From assembly GCA_964484185.1 (NCBI GenBank), contig CAZAEQ010000025.1, positions 1 through 64,000 of the forward strand: 64,000 nt of DNA. Reading direction: 5' to 3'. Shown piece after piece: positions 62,330-64,000 of this stretch. The translations under genes were made by a program, and so were the position numbers. Below the pieces are notes generated by a model. That model was not told the origin of the DNA. It saw nothing but the letters and a program-made list of their open reading frames with translations, and made no database searches. Source of the stretch: F1-120-MAGs238 sp964484185 (lineage in GTDB: Bacteria; Planctomycetota; Phycisphaerae; Phycisphaerales; UBA1924). Numbering within the stretch: position 1 is the first letter of the stretch; each line of letters begins with the position of its first letter.

Positions 62330-63915
62330 ACCGATACCTCCATCGTCTCTTCATCGATCCCGGCAATCACGCGAGCAACTTCCGCAGTATTCGTCATTCC
62401 TCGTGCAACCAGCGCCTGCCCTGCCTCCAGCAGGGTGACCATGCCGTTGTTCCTCGCCAGCGCAGCAATCGCAGAAGTTGGCGAGCGACGATTCACTTCG
62501 GTCCGCATCGCTTCGTCCAGGACCAGCAGTTCAAACACTCCCGTTCGTCCGCTGAACCCAGTCTTAAAACACTCATCACATCCCGCGCCACCGCACGCAC
62601 CATGGAATGTCCGTAGCAATCGCTGCGCCAGCACGGCCGCCAACGACGACGATACCAGGAACGGCTCCACGCCAAGGTCCAGCAACCGCGCCACCGCGCT
62701 GGTCGCATCGATCGTGTGCAACGTTGACAACACCAGGTGTCCCGTCAAACTCGCTTGCACCGCAATCCGCGCAGTCTCCTCATCGCGAATCTCGCCCACC
62801 ATGATCACATCAGGGTCCTGCCGCAGTATGTGGCGAAGTCCAGCCGCGAACGTCACGCCCTTCTTTGCATTCAACTGCGTTTGACTGATCGCAAGACCTG
62901 CCGTGGACAGGTCATACTCCACCGGATCCTCAATCGTCATGATGTTCAGTTCGCAGCCATTGCTCCCTGTCCCGCCCATCACCACCGGACTCGCATTGCT
63001 CGTGATCCACGACAGCGTCGTGTACAAAGTCGTCGTCTTGCCCGACCCCGTCGGCCCAGTCACGAGCACAATCCCACTCGTCCGCGACACCTGGCCCAAG
63101 AACCGCCGCTGCACATCCTCCGGCATCCCCAGCGATTTGAAATTCAACAGATAACTCGATCGCTCCGTGTCCAGCAATCGAATCACGATCCGTTCGCCAT
63201 ACGTCGTCGGCAGCGAGGCAATGCGCAAATCCACGCGGTGCCGTGACTCACTCGCTCGATTGGTCACCGACCCGCCAATCGTCACCGTCGCCCGTCCATC
63301 CTGCGCCGCCCGCTGTTCGGCAATATCCAACCGCGCCATGATCTTGATACGACTGATCACCGCCGATGCCAGCGACACCGGCAACTCCCGAACCGTCAGC
63401 AGCACTCCATCAATCCGGTACCGCACCAAGACTCGCTCACGCAGCGGCTGAATATGCACATCACTCGCCTTCCGCTGCACCGCCTCAAACAACAGCAGAT
63501 CAACTAGGCGCACAACATGGTTTTTATCACCTGTGTTTAGCAAATCCGCATCCGCGTTCCGCACCGCACTCGCCAAATCCTGTTCAAGATTCGCCGATGC
63601 CATCACCTCTGTCGCCGCCCCATCCTCGTCACTTTGCCGCTCCAAGCTCGCATACGCACGATCAATCGCCGATGCCAGCACATCCACCGCCATCACAGTC
63701 GCCGCCGTCTTCCGCCCCAGCCGCACACCCACATTGAACGCAACCTGTGGTAACGTAGACTCCGCCACCACCAGCAACTCAACCCCATCCTCCGTCCCCG
63801 CGCTCAACACCAAGTGCCGCCTCGCATACTCATGCGAAATCTTCTGCACAAACTCCGCGCTCGGCCGCACCGTCTTCGCTTCCAGTGTTGTCCCAGTTCC
63901 TTCGCCCATATTCAC
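62326..63915 (-). CDS. gspE: Type II secretion/type IV pilus assembly ATPase
   Basis: 529 residues from a GTG at 63915 that overlaps the upstream stop as GTGA; a second start at 63909 is possible. Walker A GPTGSGKTTTLYTTL, Asp box EDPVEYDL, Walker B DPDVIMVGEIRDEETA and His box TGHLVLSTLHTIDATSA. A Cys motif CGGAGCDEC follows. N-terminal domain has the ASDVHIQP block. Powers pilin or pseudopilin assembly. Confidence 0.95.
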   Translation of the reverse strand: MNMGEGTGTTLEAKTVRPSAEFVQKISHEYARRHLVLSAGTEDGVELLVVAESTLPQVAFNVGVRLGRKTAATVMAVDVLASAIDRAYASLERQSDEDGAATEVMASANLEQDLASAVRNADADLLNTGDKNHVVRLVDLLLFEAVQRKASDVHIQPLRERVLVRYRIDGVLLTVRELPVSLASAVISRIKIMARLDIAEQRAAQDGRATVTIGGSVTNRASESRHRVDLRIASLPTTYGERIVIRLLDTERSSYLLNFKSLGMPEDVQRRFLGQVSRTSGIVLVTGPTGSGKTTTLYTTLSWITSNASPVVMGGTGSNGCELNIMTIEDPVEYDLSTAGLAISQTQLNAKKGVTFAAGLRHILRQDPDVIMVGEIRDEETARIAVQASLTGHLVLSTLHTIDATSAVARLLDLGVEPFLVSSSLAAVLAQRLLRTFHGACGGAGCDECFKTGFSGRTGVFELLVLDEAMRTEVNRRSPTSAIAALARNNGMVTLLEAGQALVARGMTNTAEVARVIAGIDEETMEVSV

Positions 63916-64000
63916 TTCACCATCGCGCCCGGCACCGCCAACTCCTCACTCGGCATCGCATATCGAATAATCCGCGGCGACACCGTCGGCAATCCATCAT
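63912..64000 (-). CDS. 3' end of upstream gene of the secretion operon (partial)
   Basis: The minus-strand frame is open to the window edge and ends in PRIIRYAMPSEELAVPGAMV then K and TGA at 63912-63914. It overlaps the GspE GTG by four bases, so it belongs to the same operon. With only 28 codons I cannot name it; a secretin or pseudopilin is possible. Confidence 0.7.
   Translation of the reverse strand, partial: DGLPTVSPRIIRYAMPSEELAVPGAMVK

Overview
The window looks like a chromosomal segment of a planctomycete, most likely of the Phycisphaerae/Phycisphaerales group. This is inferred from protein content, since no rRNA gene is present. Four predicted secreted proteins end in a paired EF-hand motif built on D-x-N-x-D-x-x-D-FFDYLDFV and finish in Gly-Cys, a tail typical of that group. 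Other planctomycete-like traits are small membrane proteins with CxxC zinc ribbons, a compact type II secretion operon, a methyltransferase/FAD oxidoreductase/type III PKS trio, GTG and TTG starts, and many 4-base gene overlaps. The DNA is moderately GC-rich.

Layout. 1-2915 (+): 3' part of trpB and a secreted repeat-rich protein. 2916-12404 (-): gyrB, metF, a sigma-54 type response regulator with an atypical partner kinase, and ileS. 12671-13762 (+): fabI and a small charged protein. 13793-17965 (-): trxB, a secreted protein, a zinc-ribbon membrane protein and 3-hydroxybutyryl-CoA dehydrogenase. 18060-27224 is an envelope/secretome region: a TPR protein, a 12-repeat Kelch-like protein, a lipoprotein with a metallothionein-like tail coupled to a rhodanese, and three tandem paralogous dockerin-type proteins. 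27670-43383 is mostly housekeeping: carA, priA, murD, a Fur-fold regulator without the usual metal ligands, a GT-C-like transferase with a flippase-like protein, NAD synthetase, an SMP-30/histidine-phosphatase fusion, photolyase, a CPBP protease, a lone FecCD permease and a lone atpC. 43479-51837 holds a PpiD/SurA-like protein, rpsD, small membrane proteins, a Gfo/Idh/MocA lipoprotein and an M16 protease. 51971-54863 is the type III PKS operon. 54856-56199 holds a SpoIIE-type phosphatase and L31.

56375-59630 is the most accessory-looking part. A tRNA-Asn(GTT) with its own terminator is followed by three overlapping genes of unknown role (TIGR04255-like, an 89-aa protein, and a 210-aa protein with an SPCC motif), then a recombinase reduced to its catalytic domain. 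This is the best candidate for an undescribed mobile or defence-type module.

59742-64000 (-) is a type II secretion/type IV pilus-like operon (an unknown upstream gene, GspE, GspC-, GspL- and GspM-like proteins, TPR lipoprotein). Most of its junctions are 4-base overlaps. Its inner-membrane parts could help export the dockerin-tailed proteins, which is an inference from shared genome context only.
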